The notes: generated by a model from the letters alone, not told the origin. Positions 1-11,998 are shown, counted from the stretch's first letter. The stretch is 64,000 nucleotides of DNA from Coleophoma eucalyptorum (GCA_026120035.1 JALRME010000037.1:62001-126000); one strand, 5' to 3'. Numbers and translations are program-made.

Positions 1-1430
1 AGAATTTGTTTTCTGTGCCTGAAACCTATAAAAAACTTTCGTGTTGCTATTGATCGACGCTTGAGGAATATCCTCATATAGCACAGTCGATACTGGCGAC
101 GCCATATCAGTAGAATATAGAGACTGCTTGCTCCACAGTGCAGGAGAGAGCCTTGCCCTATATTAGTGGTATATGGGGACGCATGTGACTCTCCACAAGG
201 CTTGGCTTGTGGAGGCAGGGCCAGCCCAGTCCCTTTTTCAGAAGGCACTGAGGAGCGAAGAAGCCTTACCCTCGGCGCCTTCTCTCCCCAGACTGGGATG
301 TACTAACCTCACATTGCTCCTCTGAAAGACACTGCATAAGTCAGTTTCATCTATATTGAAATACGTCTTTTAGGACATTTCGGCGGCTCAAAATAAGGTC
401 AAATCTGAAAATCTCATGAACTTTTGGATAGGAAAGGGCAATACAAAATATTTTATGTTTCCTGTATTCCACCTTCATCACATCCACGAGCCAGGGCATA
501 ACCACAAGCCGGGACGAGCCTATTTTGGAAGTCGCGCTACTGTAATAATCCAAGATCGGCGATTGGAGCCGACGAGAACCGGCTTGATTCCCAACATTCG
601 TAGAAGTGAGTTATAGCATTTTTGTTTTTCTTTTCAATAGATAGAAATACAAATCGAAGTATGTTTAATAGCCCGTTCTACAAGACCTTGATGGGCAACG
701 GCTAGCACGACATAAGTGCTAGGAAATGAAGGCTAGAACGTGCATGGTGTGCTCGATTCGCATCTGGGCCAGCTGCTTTTGGATGGAGCGACAAGATTAG
801 TAAAAGACAATGTTAGAGCTTCGGTGACTCTTAGTTGAAAACAACCAATTCGCAAATGGACACTTAAGAAGAACGGCCCGATCGTGATGGACATTGCAGA
901 TGCGGACGAATCTTCATTTGCATTTGACTTGGCATGCTTGCTAACTCATAGCTAGAGATGATACAGGTTGAAGTATACCATATCATTATAAGGCGAAATA
1001 AGCAATTAGCCGACTAAAGAAAAAGTCATCTGATTGCCAATCCGAGTTGGACAAAGGAAATCTTTTTGCAAGCCCTGCTAGTACCTCTTATCACCTTTTG
1101 CTTCATGACCTCATGGAAGTTGCACTGGTACTGCATATTCATTAACATACGCGCACTTTCGCCTTTCACACGAGTATGCCTTTGCAATGAGGACATTGAG
1201 TTGGTAATTTCCACGCAACTTTCTTAGGCGATGGAATGCAGTAAAAAGTGCGCGGAATCATTGCCAAAAATCGCGAAATTGTCCTTTCAGAGCATAAAAA
1301 ACTCATTCAACTCTTGAGAAGCGGCTTCCCCCTACTCGGATGGTGATGAGTCCATGTCATTTACGCCTGAGTCTGATGGATTAAGTCGTCACTTCGTATC
1401 CAACTGTCAGCATCTGGAATTGTGGGATAG
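1..1430. other. Gene-poor AT-rich stretch
   Basis: I see no supportable gene here. Open frames are at most about 68 codons on either strand, overlap each other antisense and show no recognisable domain. The sequence is AT-rich and irregular, like the other decayed spacers of this window. No tRNA-like fold or long repeat was recognised. Confidence 0.5.
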
Positions 1431-1630
1431 TGTCTGAGAGCATAATAACCTTATGTTGATCCGAATCCTATAGGTCTGGTATGAAGGACACAAAAAAGCT
1501 AAGAAGAAACAGAAGAAAAGAAACCAAATTCTATGTTATACCTCCTTTATATACTTCCTAGGTCCGAAACCCCTCCGACTCTGCTTATACTCGCTTATCA
1601 TACTGTTCTTGGGGTCATATGACATATATC
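1431..1630 (+). repeat. LTR-like dispersed repeat, copy 1
   Basis: The segment starts with TGT and reads into CATAATAACCTTATG, then CCTATAGGTCTGGTATGAAG, a purine-rich AAGAAGAAACAG tract, and GGTCCGAAACCCCTCCGACT. The same order of motifs recurs at 13637 (same strand) and, inverted, at 17754-17579. Short length, a TGT start and absence of coding capacity suit a solo LTR of a Ty1/copia-like element; that identity is inference. The 3' boundary is uncertain and may reach about 1904. I could not find a clear target-site duplication. Confidence 0.5.
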
Positions 1631-2007
1631 CAATTGTCTATTCTAAGTAGGTCAGGTTCTTACAGCGACTTGGTGAGCCATCTCGCTTAGCTCGCCGCCA
1701 ACCTACTGATGGACTGTAAAGAGGGACGTAATATCATAAGGCTAAACGAGGTTATATAGTATTAGCGAGCTAGACGAGGAACTATATATATATCTTTAGC
1801 CCCCTTGATTTAAGGATCTTTAGAGATCAGTTTGAATAACAACTACTACCTACCTATGTATACCCTACTTATCTATTGCTTGTACGTCACTCTGCCCTGT
1901 GACACCTGACACTATGTGATCTAATCCAAGCCTGTATAGCACCATATACGGTAACAATCAAGAACCGACACCAGCCTGAATAATTCTAACGTGTGTATCG
2001 ATGCTCT

Positions 2008-3207
2008 TTACCAGCTATTTTCCTGGTCCTTCAAGGCGAGAGCAACCTCATCCTCATTTAAAATCTTGCGCCACACATATAAATAATGTGTCCCATCCTT
2101 GGGTCCATCATAAGGCCTGTCTGGGCATAATGCCAAGTCAACCATCCTCTTTTGGTCCCATAGGAAAAATCCCAGTTTTCGATATGGATCGATCGGTAGG
2201 CTCTGCAAGGGGTCTGCTGCTGGGATCATTGCGATCCGCCGGTTGAGGAACATCCAAGCTATTGGTTGTCCAATAATGTCTTTTCCTTCTTGTCTCCAGC
2301 TGTCTTGCCCGGCAGCTACAGAAGATGGTCGAGATGCACAAATCCAGTGGGAATCAACACGTTTTACTATGGTTGGAAGTTGAAATTGAAGTTTGGAGAT
2401 TTGGGGTTCAGATCGCTGGCCCAAGCCCCCAATCGTTCTTAGTTCTTTGACAGATTCAATTGCAGTCAATACTTGATGACGCTCAAATCCATTGTAGAAA
2501 TCCTCTAGGGTAGCGTGTTGGAGGTTGGTTAGGTTTCCGGAAGACCAAGTCAGACGCCCCTTGAGCCGTCCAAGCTTAAGTTCGAAGAAATATTGAACTC
2601 GCCAAAATGCTAAGACCGCTCGCTGTTCTTCAATCCAAGACGGAGGTTCGAAGCCCTTCGCTCGAAAATTCTTGCTTTGGTATTCTTGGTTCCAAAACTT
2701 GTCTGTATCAATAGGAGGATGCGAGTAGGGTGTATTTTCAGATAGTCCTTGCTCCATGAAAACTGTGATGTAGTTCTTGGCGCAATTTTTGAGGCACAAG
2801 TGTGCCAACACATGAATCTTGTGTGCTAGAGCGACGAACTTCCGTAGTAAAGCAGACGAGGTAGCTGGCCCTAACGCCAGGGAAGGGATCGTACCAAGGG
2901 AGAAATTCTGTGCCTCTGTAAAATGCTTACATTCGAATGATTTGGTTCGAATGTGGAAGATAGCTCGCATAATACACCAGATTGGAACCGGGACTGCGGA
3001 ATCTAATACAGCCTCGACTATCTCTAAGGCGCTGTCTTCGAACACTGACAACAACCTGGGAGACGTATGGACCAGGCTGCAAAGGGTGGTGAAGTTAGAG
3101 CAATTTTTGAAGATTTGTATCAGCAACTCGTGAGGCAGCTGATGTAGAAGACTGTGTTTTGTGTGATGGTAGCCACCATGGGGGTGGTCGACATATGACA
3201 GAGACAT
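2008..3207 (-). CDS. F-box-like fungal protein
   Basis: This is a single-exon ORF of 399 codons. Residues about 20-50 read LLHQLPHELLIQIFKNCSNF followed by a TLCSLVHTSPRL segment. That is the pattern of a fungal F-box: Leu-Pro-x-Glu-[LI]-[LI]-x-x-[IV]-[FL], then a leucine-rich stretch and the S-x-x-[FL] helix. In F-box proteins this helix binds Skp1 and recruits a substrate to an SCF ubiquitin ligase, in cytosol or nucleus. The rest (residues 60-399) is Trp- and Arg-rich with no repeat I can name, as in the large lineage-specific fungal families of this type. The start is the first ATG. The gene stands alone between a repeat remnant and a decayed protease and is not obviously part of the biosynthetic cluster. 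Confidence 0.6.
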   Translation of the reverse strand: MSLSYVDHPHGGYHHTKHSLLHQLPHELLIQIFKNCSNFTTLCSLVHTSPRLLSVFEDSALEIVEAVLDSAVPVPIWCIMRAIFHIRTKSFECKHFTEAQNFSLGTIPSLALGPATSSALLRKFVALAHKIHVLAHLCLKNCAKNYITVFMEQGLSENTPYSHPPIDTDKFWNQEYQSKNFRAKGFEPPSWIEEQRAVLAFWRVQYFFELKLGRLKGRLTWSSGNLTNLQHATLEDFYNGFERHQVLTAIESVKELRTIGGLGQRSEPQISKLQFQLPTIVKRVDSHWICASRPSSVAAGQDSWRQEGKDIIGQPIAWMFLNRRIAMIPAADPLQSLPIDPYRKLGFFLWDQKRMVDLALCPDRPYDGPKDGTHYLYVWRKILNEDEVALALKDQENSW

Positions 3208-3643
3208 TTACACTCGGCGTAATCGTGAGGGCGGCCTAAGATCATGAGTGGCTTTTCGAGCAGCTGAAATTGAGAAATCACCAGCATTGAATGGCTGACA
3301 GAAATGAGTTTCTCACGTCTCCTTTCTATATATATGGACCGGTAAGACTGGAGCCAGGCAGCAACAGGGCATGCCGGGTTTATGTGGATGCGGACAGCGG
3401 ACATCGGTAATGTTGCCACCCATGACCATGTTTCCCCACTCTTAATTCTGTGCTTCTAGAGTTTCCTATATACCCTGTCTCTTTAACATCATTTAATTAT
3501 TTAAACTCTTTATAACTTACACCGCAGTTCATTGGGTAGATTTGATTGTAATACTCTTTGCATGTATAGTATCATAATATTAAATAGCTCTTGATATATA
3601 AAGACCTTAGTTTACTAATATTTCGAGTCGTCCCTATAATCCT
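3208..3643. other. Intergenic, nothing recognised
   Basis: This spacer lies upstream of the F-box-like gene and downstream of the protease pseudogene (both on the minus strand). A 99-codon minus ORF overlaps the F-box 5' end but has no recognisable motif. The distal half (about 3440-3640) is AT-rich. Confidence 0.4.
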
Positions 3644-4941
3644 TCATGAATCCCCGTTTTCTTGCGTAGTACACCAACCAGTGTAAAACTCGACAGGCAG
3701 ACTGTCCACCATAGGGCTGTTGATGGAATAATCATACGAGATGCTGCATAAAATCTAATTAGCCACTGCCAGCTCTGAAGCAAGCGGGTATACTTACGCC
3801 ACGTTAGTGTACGTCTCCGGATTTTTCAAGGCTCCAGTGATGGTAAATGCGTGCCTAGCATCTTCCGCACCTTATATACCTCGCCTGTGGGGGGGAAGCT
3901 GAGCTCATCCCCCCAGACTAAGTGGAACAGCTCTTGCAGGAAGGTGGATACCTCTGGATGCACGCTAGGGAGACGCTGGGATGTAGCACCTTCGGGTGGC
4001 GCATTGTTTTCAAAAGAATCCGCTGCTATAGGTGCAGCTGCTACTGAACGCACGCGGACATCTGTAAATGAACTTGGGCATAAGATCACGAAGCTGCTAA
4101 CCGTGTTGCCCCGCGCCATGGTGGCCCCAAGATTTCCGTTGATGTCGCAAAACCCGCTCGTCGGCGAGTCGCCGTATTTCTTGTCGAACAAATACTCACC
4201 CATTACTTCACTATAGTACTGGATCAAACAAAACACACGTCAGCTTTTGTCAAGTGCGATTCTTACCTGCCTCTCTCCAGGCTCACAGATTCACCTAAAC
4301 TTACCGGATAAGCCTGTTCCCCAAGGCTCTTAGTAATTTTTTCTTGGGCTTTAACATAAACATCGTTGTCTTGGATGTACTCCAAAGAGCCATCGGCATT
4401 GAAAGTTTTCATCCCATTGGTTCCATACACCTGGCTGTTCATATCTTGGCGAAAGGACCACGAATCGCTACAGAAAAGGTATGGCTTGGTGGTCGACTGG
4501 CCATTGTTATAAGCTCCACCATTGTTGAGCCAAGTCTGGACGCCTACATAGTAATCTGCAGTTGCGCTGTATCAGATCCAAGAATCTGTCCGTGTGATGA
4601 GAAAAATATTACTTACTCCTGATGTAATCCCAATCATCTGTCGTGGGGTCATGGAAAAAAGTGAACAATACTCTGAAAGCCTGCTCATAAGTCGTCACTT
4701 TTTGACTGTCTAAGGCATTGGCGTCATCAATGGCCTGGATACCAGACGCAAGTAAGCCAAGGGATTCAGTGACGGGCAAGTTCATCTTCGTCTGACCTTG
4801 CTTCACGCAACTGCCTGGGTCATAGCTGCCAAAGGAGACTTCAAAGTGGTCAGTAATGTCAAGGGCAGCAGCGGCAATGCGCAAGTGCACACTTGCAATC
4901 ATGAGCTGGGCATACAAAAATACCCGGCGTAGTGGCAACAT
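3644..4941 (-). pseudogene. Secreted metalloprotease-like gene, decayed
   Basis: Four exons can be read on the minus strand. Exon 1 (from 4941) has a hydrophobic signal-like N-terminus, MLPLRRVFLYAQLMIASVHL. Exons 2 and 3 join through GTAAGT/CAG sites at about 4617/4560 and 4303/4216. Exon 4 ends at the TGA at 3644-3646. The C-terminal half has the order expected of fungal secreted zinc peptidases of the deuterolysin-like type: a zinc helix, Gly-Asp/Asn, GEVY, then NPETYTNVA and SYDYSIN. Two defects are visible. The zinc helix reads QELFH, where an HExxH is expected, so the first zinc-binding His is Gln (CAA). In addition, at about 3863-3872 the frame carrying GEVYKV and the frame carrying DARHAFTITGALKNPETY differ by one base, so the ORF ends early at SLEP. 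The family assignment is from motifs only. A real but catalytically dead protein with an alternative C-terminus cannot be excluded. Confidence 0.6.
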
Positions 4942-5830
4942 GATTGAGAATAACTGAAACCTACGATTCTATTCTCGCGGAAGCGCAAGACAGGATGCGC
5001 ACATAATGTAGGAATTCTTTTTCAGAGCCACGCCGCAGTGGGAACGGCATAGGACTTCGGTTTGAGATAGTCCCCGAGGCAATCTTCTGGTTCCTGGAAT
5101 ATCTAGTCACTGTGTTTTCGCTGTATCTAGAGGATGGGCACACACTAGGCACTTCATTTCCAGAAAATCGTATCATAGGTGCTGCCTAGAATGGAGCTCC
5201 GTTGCAAAGTCTGCATGTTCCGTGAAAACCGAGCCTCCCAGGTCTTCCATCGTTTTTACTACACTATATTCTAATTGATGCCGTTTATTGTTCGACTTTT
5301 GCTTGTTGATAGAGAATTGTAAAGGGGATGGGCTGTACTGGGCCGTAGACTCGCCTAGCTAGTAGAACAAACCCTTGTTGTAAGGTACTCCGTATGTGCC
5401 GTCAAAACTGGGTCTTAGGGGCTTTCCATTGTTCCCGTTGCACTACATTTTAAATCACCCAGCTGACTGTTCCAATTGCAGGTACTGAGCCGCGCTGAGC
5501 CGCAGGTTCAAGTTTTAGTAGATTCGTAGACTGGGTTCGTAGCGGGTGTTTTACTTACAGAAGTAAGCTTTTGCTTTGGGTAAGCTAATTGACACCATAC
5601 ATGTGGTTACTCTAATTAACACCCAATATAATGGGTGCGTGTTAACGCATGCCGGATACGATCAGCATTAGAGCCGTCGGACTTCGAACTCGCCTATTGT
5701 GCTTAGAGCTTTGAAAAGAGAGTTGGTTTCCTCAATTCAATTCCTTTGTGTTTATTTCTGCTTCCTCTGATAGTTGTTTTCTTTTGATAAACTTCTCGGT
5801 TTCGTGGCTTGTCCATGACAGCCCTCGAAA
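4942..5830. other. Intergenic, nothing recognised
   Basis: This is a divergent spacer between the protease-like pseudogene (minus) and the first GH71 copy (plus). Only one short minus ORF (about 71 codons, 4961-5176) occurs, and it has no recognisable motif. I see no RNA gene. Confidence 0.4.
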
Positions 5831-7783
5831 ATGCATCTTCCAGGATTTTTGAAATCCTTGGCTACGGGCTTGTCATTGAACGCCACTAGCGACCCACCAC
5901 ATCTTAAAATACGTGGTCTACAGCCGGTTCTTGCCAATGAAACAATCGAAAAGGCTGTGTTTGCACATTACCTGGTGCGATTTCTCTTCGTTCAAATCTC
6001 GTCATGCGACTAATATTTGACAGGTGGGCAACATATATTGGGAAGATGCACAAGCCGATATAGATAGTGCCGTTGCAATAGGTCTGAAAGGTTTTGCTCT
6101 TAACATAGGAGATCCAGGACAAGACTTCGTGGCAACTACTCTCGGTTACCTATTCGATTATGCCCATCTGAACTACCCAGACTTCAAGATGTTCATCAGC
6201 ATGGATTTATGGGCACAGAAAGCGGCAGGACCTTACCTTGACGACTGGACGGTTATTCTCACGGATTTCCTGGGACAACCTTCTCATTATCAGGGTCCTA
6301 ACAATGTGCCTTTTGTCAGTACCTATAGTGCCGGTGCCTTTACCAACACAGATTTCAATGACTACTGGCTTGATAAATTTGCCGACATCTTATACTTTAT
6401 GCCTGAGTATGTGAATTGATTATTTATTTTCGTCCCCAAAATCCCATCAACTTCCTCAATTCCAAGGTAATTTCTCCATTCTGCTCCTAATATCATGGAT
6501 TGAGAAATATTGACATCCCTATCCTTCAGCTTTGATGCCACCGCGGGATATTATACGGCAGACCCCCGGCTGGTAGGTCCCATGTTCCTAAGACTACTTT
6601 GACTTTGCAGCTTAATATAGTATAGGTGGGCCTACTGGAACAACACTCTCGATGGTCTTTTCAGCTGGGAATCAGCCTGGCCGAATGTTAGTCAAACAGA
6701 TGCTGGTAGTACAGCTTTAGACCAGGTGGTCATCGATGGAGCACATAAGAACGGAAAAACCTACATGATCGGCCTTAGCCCGCTTCAATACAAGAACGCT
6801 ATGCATCACCCCATTAATAGACTCAATTGCAATAAATGCTAATTTTCTTTAGTATGGTGCAAATCTCTATCGCCAAGGGGAGCTTAACCTCCCTATACGA
6901 ATGGAAAATATTCTCGCAATGACACCATTGCCAGATCTTGTTCAGATTATTTCATGGGTGAGGCTTCAATCATATTTAGAAACAGGATGTATAACAGTAC
7001 TAACTATTGCTAAATTAGAATGATGGTCCAGAAGGTCACTATATTAGGTGGCTTTGGCTAGAGGTATGTACATTATTATCAGAGAACAATTCTCTCTTCA
7101 GATTGGATTCGAAAGTTTTAAGGCCCTTTCCCTTTAAAAATATTTCTTGTGGCTTTTGCATATTTTATCGTATTTTAGGGCCATTAAAGCTGAGTAGTGC
7201 TAATGATAATCTTGTAGCAAAACAATGATACACAGCCCGGGTATTACGCCAGTCAAGCGCAGTGGCCTCACGTTGGTTGGCAGCCTCTGATCACGTCGTT
7301 TATTGATGCGTTCAAGAGTGAACTCCCAGCCTCTGGAATGACGACTCTAAATGGGGAAACTGCCGTCGGTGCTTTATGGTACAAAACCATTCTTCAAAGA
7401 GCGGTTTGTCCAGCGAGCCCCAACGCGGAGAATGCTCAATACTACACAAAACCTGATGGGTTCGATGCAGGTTATGACAATCTTAATTGGGCCGTAGTAT
7501 TACCTCCTGAGAATTCAGGCATGATCATCCGCCTCTTCTCCAATGGTGTACAGATAGATGAGGTAACCGGTGTCGCGGGTTTGAATTACGGTGCTTCCCC
7601 TGGAGTCCAAGCTGGTCCGCAACGAATGGAATTGCTCGATTCTACGGGGACTACGGTTCAACTTGCATCAACAGGTGGCAGATGCGTCTCTTCCGGGTGT
7701 CCTGACTGCGTCTATAACATGAACTATCAAGTCGTGCAGCTTATGGAGGACACTGGTGACACTGGTACATGTACTTACAGGGT
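5831..7783 (+). pseudogene. GH71 alpha-1,3-glucanase, copy 1 (one frameshift)
   Basis: Family GH71 enzymes (mutanases) hydrolyse alpha-1,3-glucan of fungal walls and are normally secreted. Exons that fit: 5831-5974, 6024-6406, 6530-6572, 6626-about 6796, 6853-6957, 7019-7063 and 7218 onward. Typical GH71 pieces appear in order: KAVFAHYL-VGNIYW, GLKGFALNIGDPGQ, ILYFMPDFDATAGYY, DGLFSWESAWP, TYMIGLSPLQYKN, LYRQGELNLPIRM, ISWNDGPEGHYI, then the C-terminal beta domain ending GGRCVSSGCPDCVYNMNYQV. Two oddities: a run of five C at about 6563-6567 puts the exon 3/4 junction out of frame by one base (four C would restore DPGW-WAYW), and the next intron seems to use GC rather than GT (about 6797). No convincing signal peptide is visible. 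After about 7783 the frame enters the middle of copy 2 out of register and stops at 7890-7892. Confidence 0.65.
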
Positions 7784-10700
7784 CTGCCAAAAGGTGGCTC
7801 ATTTATCAGTACATTTAGCTCTGGAGGCCTTCAAAACAGTAACTGGACTGCCGGAGAGAACGATGGGGAGAGGATGTCTACTTCGTCCCTGATTTTGATG
7901 ACACAGCTGGTTACAACACAAGTGCTGCTGGTTGGTGGAACTACTGGGGTGACGTTGTTGATGGTAGTATATTCAGTTTTGTGGGAGAGAGGGGAAACAT
8001 GTATACTAATTTGGGATAGGAATTATGAGCTGGGAGACAGCTTGGCCTGAGCCTAACATCAAAGCGAGTGGTGATGTCGCCGCTGATGAAGTTATTGGAA
8101 GTGGTGCGGTCGTTCACCTCAAATCCTATATGATGCGTAAGCTTCTCATACCATACGAAGTCCGCTTGTCTCAACACTCGTGCTAATATATTAATAGCAT
8201 TGAGTGCCTTGCAATATAAAGATTCGGCAAGAATGCCCCAGGTGATTTTTGATGGCAAGAAGTGTGTACTAACGGTATTTCAAGTACGACACCAATTATT
8301 ACCGGCAGGGCGAACTTAACTTGCCAGAGCGCATGGAAAATTTATTGAGCATGGCAAATACGCCTGATTTTGTTGAAGTTCTGACTTGGGTACATTTATT
8401 GCCTCCTTTACTATCGAGATCACGCTAACAGAGGTGTTTGTGCTAATCAGAATGATGGACCGGAAAGTCATTATATTGGAAATCTTTGGGAAGAGTAAGT
8501 ATTATCTCGGCCCAAAACATTCCTTAGTGTGAATTGTGGCCATTAAGACATGTCTTTTACTCAACATACCTTTTCAACTAACCACCAAATCTTAACCTTC
8601 CATGCCATTTATGCCGAGCAGCACTGACTCTACGAACGCTTATACAAAACAATGGTACACAACCAGGGATTTATGCAAACTCCAATGTCCCCCATACCGG
8701 ATGGTAAGTTCCCAAAACCCTGGACCGTTTCTTTTCGTGAGTAGTACTAAATCTATCATTTATAGGCAACCACTGATCACCTCCTTTATTGCCGCTTTCA
8801 AATCAGGTCTCACTGCATCTTCCATGGAGCCACCAGCAGGCGATGTTGCTATCGGTGCTATGTGGTATAAAACCATATTACAGGATACTGTCTGTCCATA
8901 TACCGACGAGAACCAGTACACCGTTAAACCCAATGGATGGGATGCCGGGCACGACTAGCTGAGCTGGGTAATTGTACTCTCCAGCACAGAATCAGGCGTG
9001 CAAGTGCGCGCTGTCAGCGACGGAGTTGAATCAGACCTCGTAAACTTAGTCTCAGGTCTGAACTACGGATCTTTCCCAGCTATAGCTGGTCAACAGAGGC
9101 TAGAAGTCGTTTCCAACGGTGAGGTGATCTTGGCTGCTGCAGGTGGGAACTGTATTTCCACAGGTTGTCCTGACTGCATCTATAATATGAATCCTCAAGT
9201 GGTCCCGCTGGGGACGGATACTGACGCTGTTGGAGATTGTCCTGTGGAGGATTGCACATCTACAACGGGAGGATCTGGATCTGATTCTGGAATCGTGTCC
9301 ATCGATCCCTCTATCTGGAGCGAGCCTACGGATTCGGTCACTGTAGAGTGTTACCCGCCCTGCACTTATATCTTGCCCCCCCTGACGTTGACCACTGACA
9401 CGACATTCAGCTTCCCGCTGCTGACTACTACACTGGAGGTTGGCTGACCCACGACGTATGTTCACACATACCTGGGAAACGTGACGACTTCTGTTGGTTA
9501 TATTAGTGTCATTGAGACAACAATCATCACCATCCCAGCGATAACCACGTCCGTTATCCCTGTGTTTAACGTACCCGTGATAGACAATCAAACTATCATC
9601 TACCCCATCCCTAGCATTGTACCATCCTCCTTCAACATCACAGATCCAACCATTATTGACGGAACAACGATTCCACTGAATACGCGCACCTTCTATCCTC
9701 CGCCTTGGCCTGGAGACACAGTACCTGCGAGTCTGTGCACTTCACCCACCTCGACAACTACTGGTGACGGCACGACTTCGCCTGGTGGTGACACAACAAC
9801 GGATGGCGTTGGCACGAAATCTCACAATTCGCATTTCCCGCCCGTCACACATACCCGTGGATCCCCTAAACCGACCTGTACGAGTAATTGTGGGAGCCCA
9901 TGTGTCGGTCTTTGTAGCCCGTGCTGGCTGTTTTGTTCAGGGCCGCCTGGTATGTGGATCTTTTCTCATATTCATTCGAGTGTCTTCCCCGACCTCTCAC
10001 CATTCTAATCTAATCTAGGCGACAATTGGTGGGACTCGAATGATCCTAGAAGCCACAAGGAAGATAAAGGGAGCTCAACAACAACCTGCAGTGGTAATAA
10101 TGCTACCCTATTGTGACTCGGTTGATACGAAACTAACCTAGTTAGATGCCGATGGATGCGACTCAACAAGCACTGATACCAGCACTACCTTTACACCCCT
10201 ACCTTGGGATGCTGTGACATTCGAGTCTTGGTCCGAATTCTTTGATATCGCTACTACGGACACTTCTTCTGGCTGGACAGAGGGTATGAGCATCTGGAGT
10301 GCCGATGGTAGCCTCCCTATAATCACCTCTATGACTATTACGGCAACAGCACCAACAGAAACGTCGCCACTCTGCGTTGAAGCCCAAGACCCTGATGAGG
10401 GGCTAGGAGTTTTTTGTGTCTGCACTGGTTACGATTTCAACCTTCCTACTCTTGCGAATACAGCATCACCATGTGGCTATACTACGATTCCTGGCTCTTA
10501 CACAGTTACAGACTCCGCCGGAGATGTTATTGTTTGCGAGTCAACAAGTACTGTTGTCGCCGACGGACATACCCTTACAGAATGTGCTGAATCTTTAATA
10601 ACAGTTTCAACAGCACCACAGCCATTACAGCCTTATACGATCACGGATGCAGCTGGCGACATTCTTGTTTGTACCTCTCCTATCACAGTGGACTATGCTC

Positions 10701-11171
10701 CATATACTGTGATAGAGTGTGCCGTATCATTGTCTACAATTTCCACAGCACCAACCGCAACCGCAACAGCAAGTTGCTTATTCGCTGCATTTCAAGGTTC
10801 AACGGGTTACGAGACTACCATGGAGGGGTTCCTTGAGGATGGTCATAATGAGACATGCTCTGGCTCATGGAGGGGAGTAAAAGACAAAGGAAGTATCAAA
10901 TGTGATAGCGGTTACTCTCTTGAAGTATACTGGCCCGTCATCGACGACGCTATAACACTTACATATTCTGCTCCTTCCGGTGTTCAGACGTTTTCAGTCG
11001 CAAATCAAGGGTGCACTTGGGATAATTGTTGTGAAGGTAAGAACTGATCCTATCCGTAGATGCCTAATCCTGTAGTAGCTAATATCTACAGAAATTATTC
11101 CATGTTCATGCGCCACATGCGATTTTAGCTATAAACCCTGCCAAAATATAGTCAGAGTCGCGGAGTTATAG
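7768..11171 (+). pseudogene. GH71 copy 2, N-terminally truncated, with long wall-protein tail
   Basis: This copy begins in the middle of a GH71 domain (LQGLPKGGSFISTFSSGG, then WTAGEN) directly after the C-terminus of copy 1. About 150 N-terminal residues are missing. GH71 motifs continue: EDVYFVPDFDDTAGYN, DGIMSWETAWPEPN, LNLPERMENLL, NDGPESHYIGN, GWQPLITSFIAAFKSG, GAMWYKTILQDTVCP, and GGNCISTGCPDCIYNMN. The tail is Ser/Thr/Pro-rich with a Cys-rich block (CTSNCGSPCVGLC, about 9880), as in modular fungal glucanases and chitinases. The last exons, about 10146-11037 and 11093-11171, end at TAG. Lesions: a one-base frameshift near 7862, an in-frame TAG at 8956-8958 where copy 1 has Asn, and an in-frame TGA at 9445-9447. 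The long open stretches between lesions suggest recent decay. Confidence 0.65.
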
Positions 11172-11589
11172 ATTAATAATCACGATAGAATGGTAACAAG
11201 AATTCAAATGAGTATAATATCAGATAGTATCATTTTCTGTCTGTAACATATGCTGCCGTTAACGCAAATATTTTTCTCTTTGACATGATCACTTCTTGTT
11301 TATAACGTATATCGCTGCAAACGTATAAGTTATACTTATCCCGATCTAGATTTATTCTTGGCGGAACAAAGAGCGAATGCGTTTCTCGCTTAACTCTGGG
11401 ATGATCGGTTGTGGGTTATAGGGAAAAAAAACCCTAATTACATCGAAGTTAGAGCATGCTAACGTTAGGCACTTAGATCTATTCAAGCCTGCTACTAAGG
11501 CTTTAGCAGGAGATTCATTTTTGAATTCCAGTATCGAGTTATGTGATGTATTCCCAAATTATAATCAGTTTAGCGCTATATTTTCTCGC
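11172..11589. other. Intergenic, nothing recognised
   Basis: AT-rich spacer between the end of the glucanase tail and the cysteine-rich fragment. No ORF or repeat is supportable. Confidence 0.4.
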
Positions 11590-11998
11590 CAGACAAGGAT
11601 ATGTGATTGTACCCTGCACCTTGCGACAGAAATACGTGGTGTTGTCCTGCAGGAACAAAACGTGTAAGTAGAAAGATTATTTTGGAGTTTCATCATGTAT
11701 TGCTTAGATTCTAACTTATTTGGCTGATAGTGTGGAAAGAAAGGAAGCTGCTGCCCTAACGGCTCAGAATGTAGGAGCGTAGGTTGCTGCCCAGACGCTG
11801 CCCAAACTTGTGGCGCACAATTCTGCGCAGACGCCGGATCAAAATCATGTAGCTTATGTGTGCCCGCCTGGATTGGATTGCAATGAGCGAGGTGGACATA
11901 ATTGTTGTGAGAAAAGTGAATTGCATTGTAATGACACCGGTAAGAACTTCTTCTGGATTTCAGATATACAACTTACTGATCTTAAAAGGCTGTCCTGA
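11590..11998 (+). pseudogene. Cysteine-rich secreted-protein fragment
   Basis: Two short coding pieces are rich in paired cysteines. One near 11612-11660 reads CDRNTWCCPAGTK. After a probable intron (GTAAGT at about 11661) a piece near 11733-11884 carries CGKKGSCCPNGSEC, CCPDAAQTCG and CSLC. This CC-rich spacing resembles granulin-like or chitin-binding cysteine modules of fungal secreted and GPI proteins. The second piece ends at a TGA near 11884, while the continuing motif (CPPGLDCNERGGHNCC) lies in a different frame from about 11848, so a frameshift is likely. No signal peptide or C-terminus can be joined with confidence. It may be the N-terminal part of the GPI-type remnant at 12660-13330. 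Confidence 0.45.
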
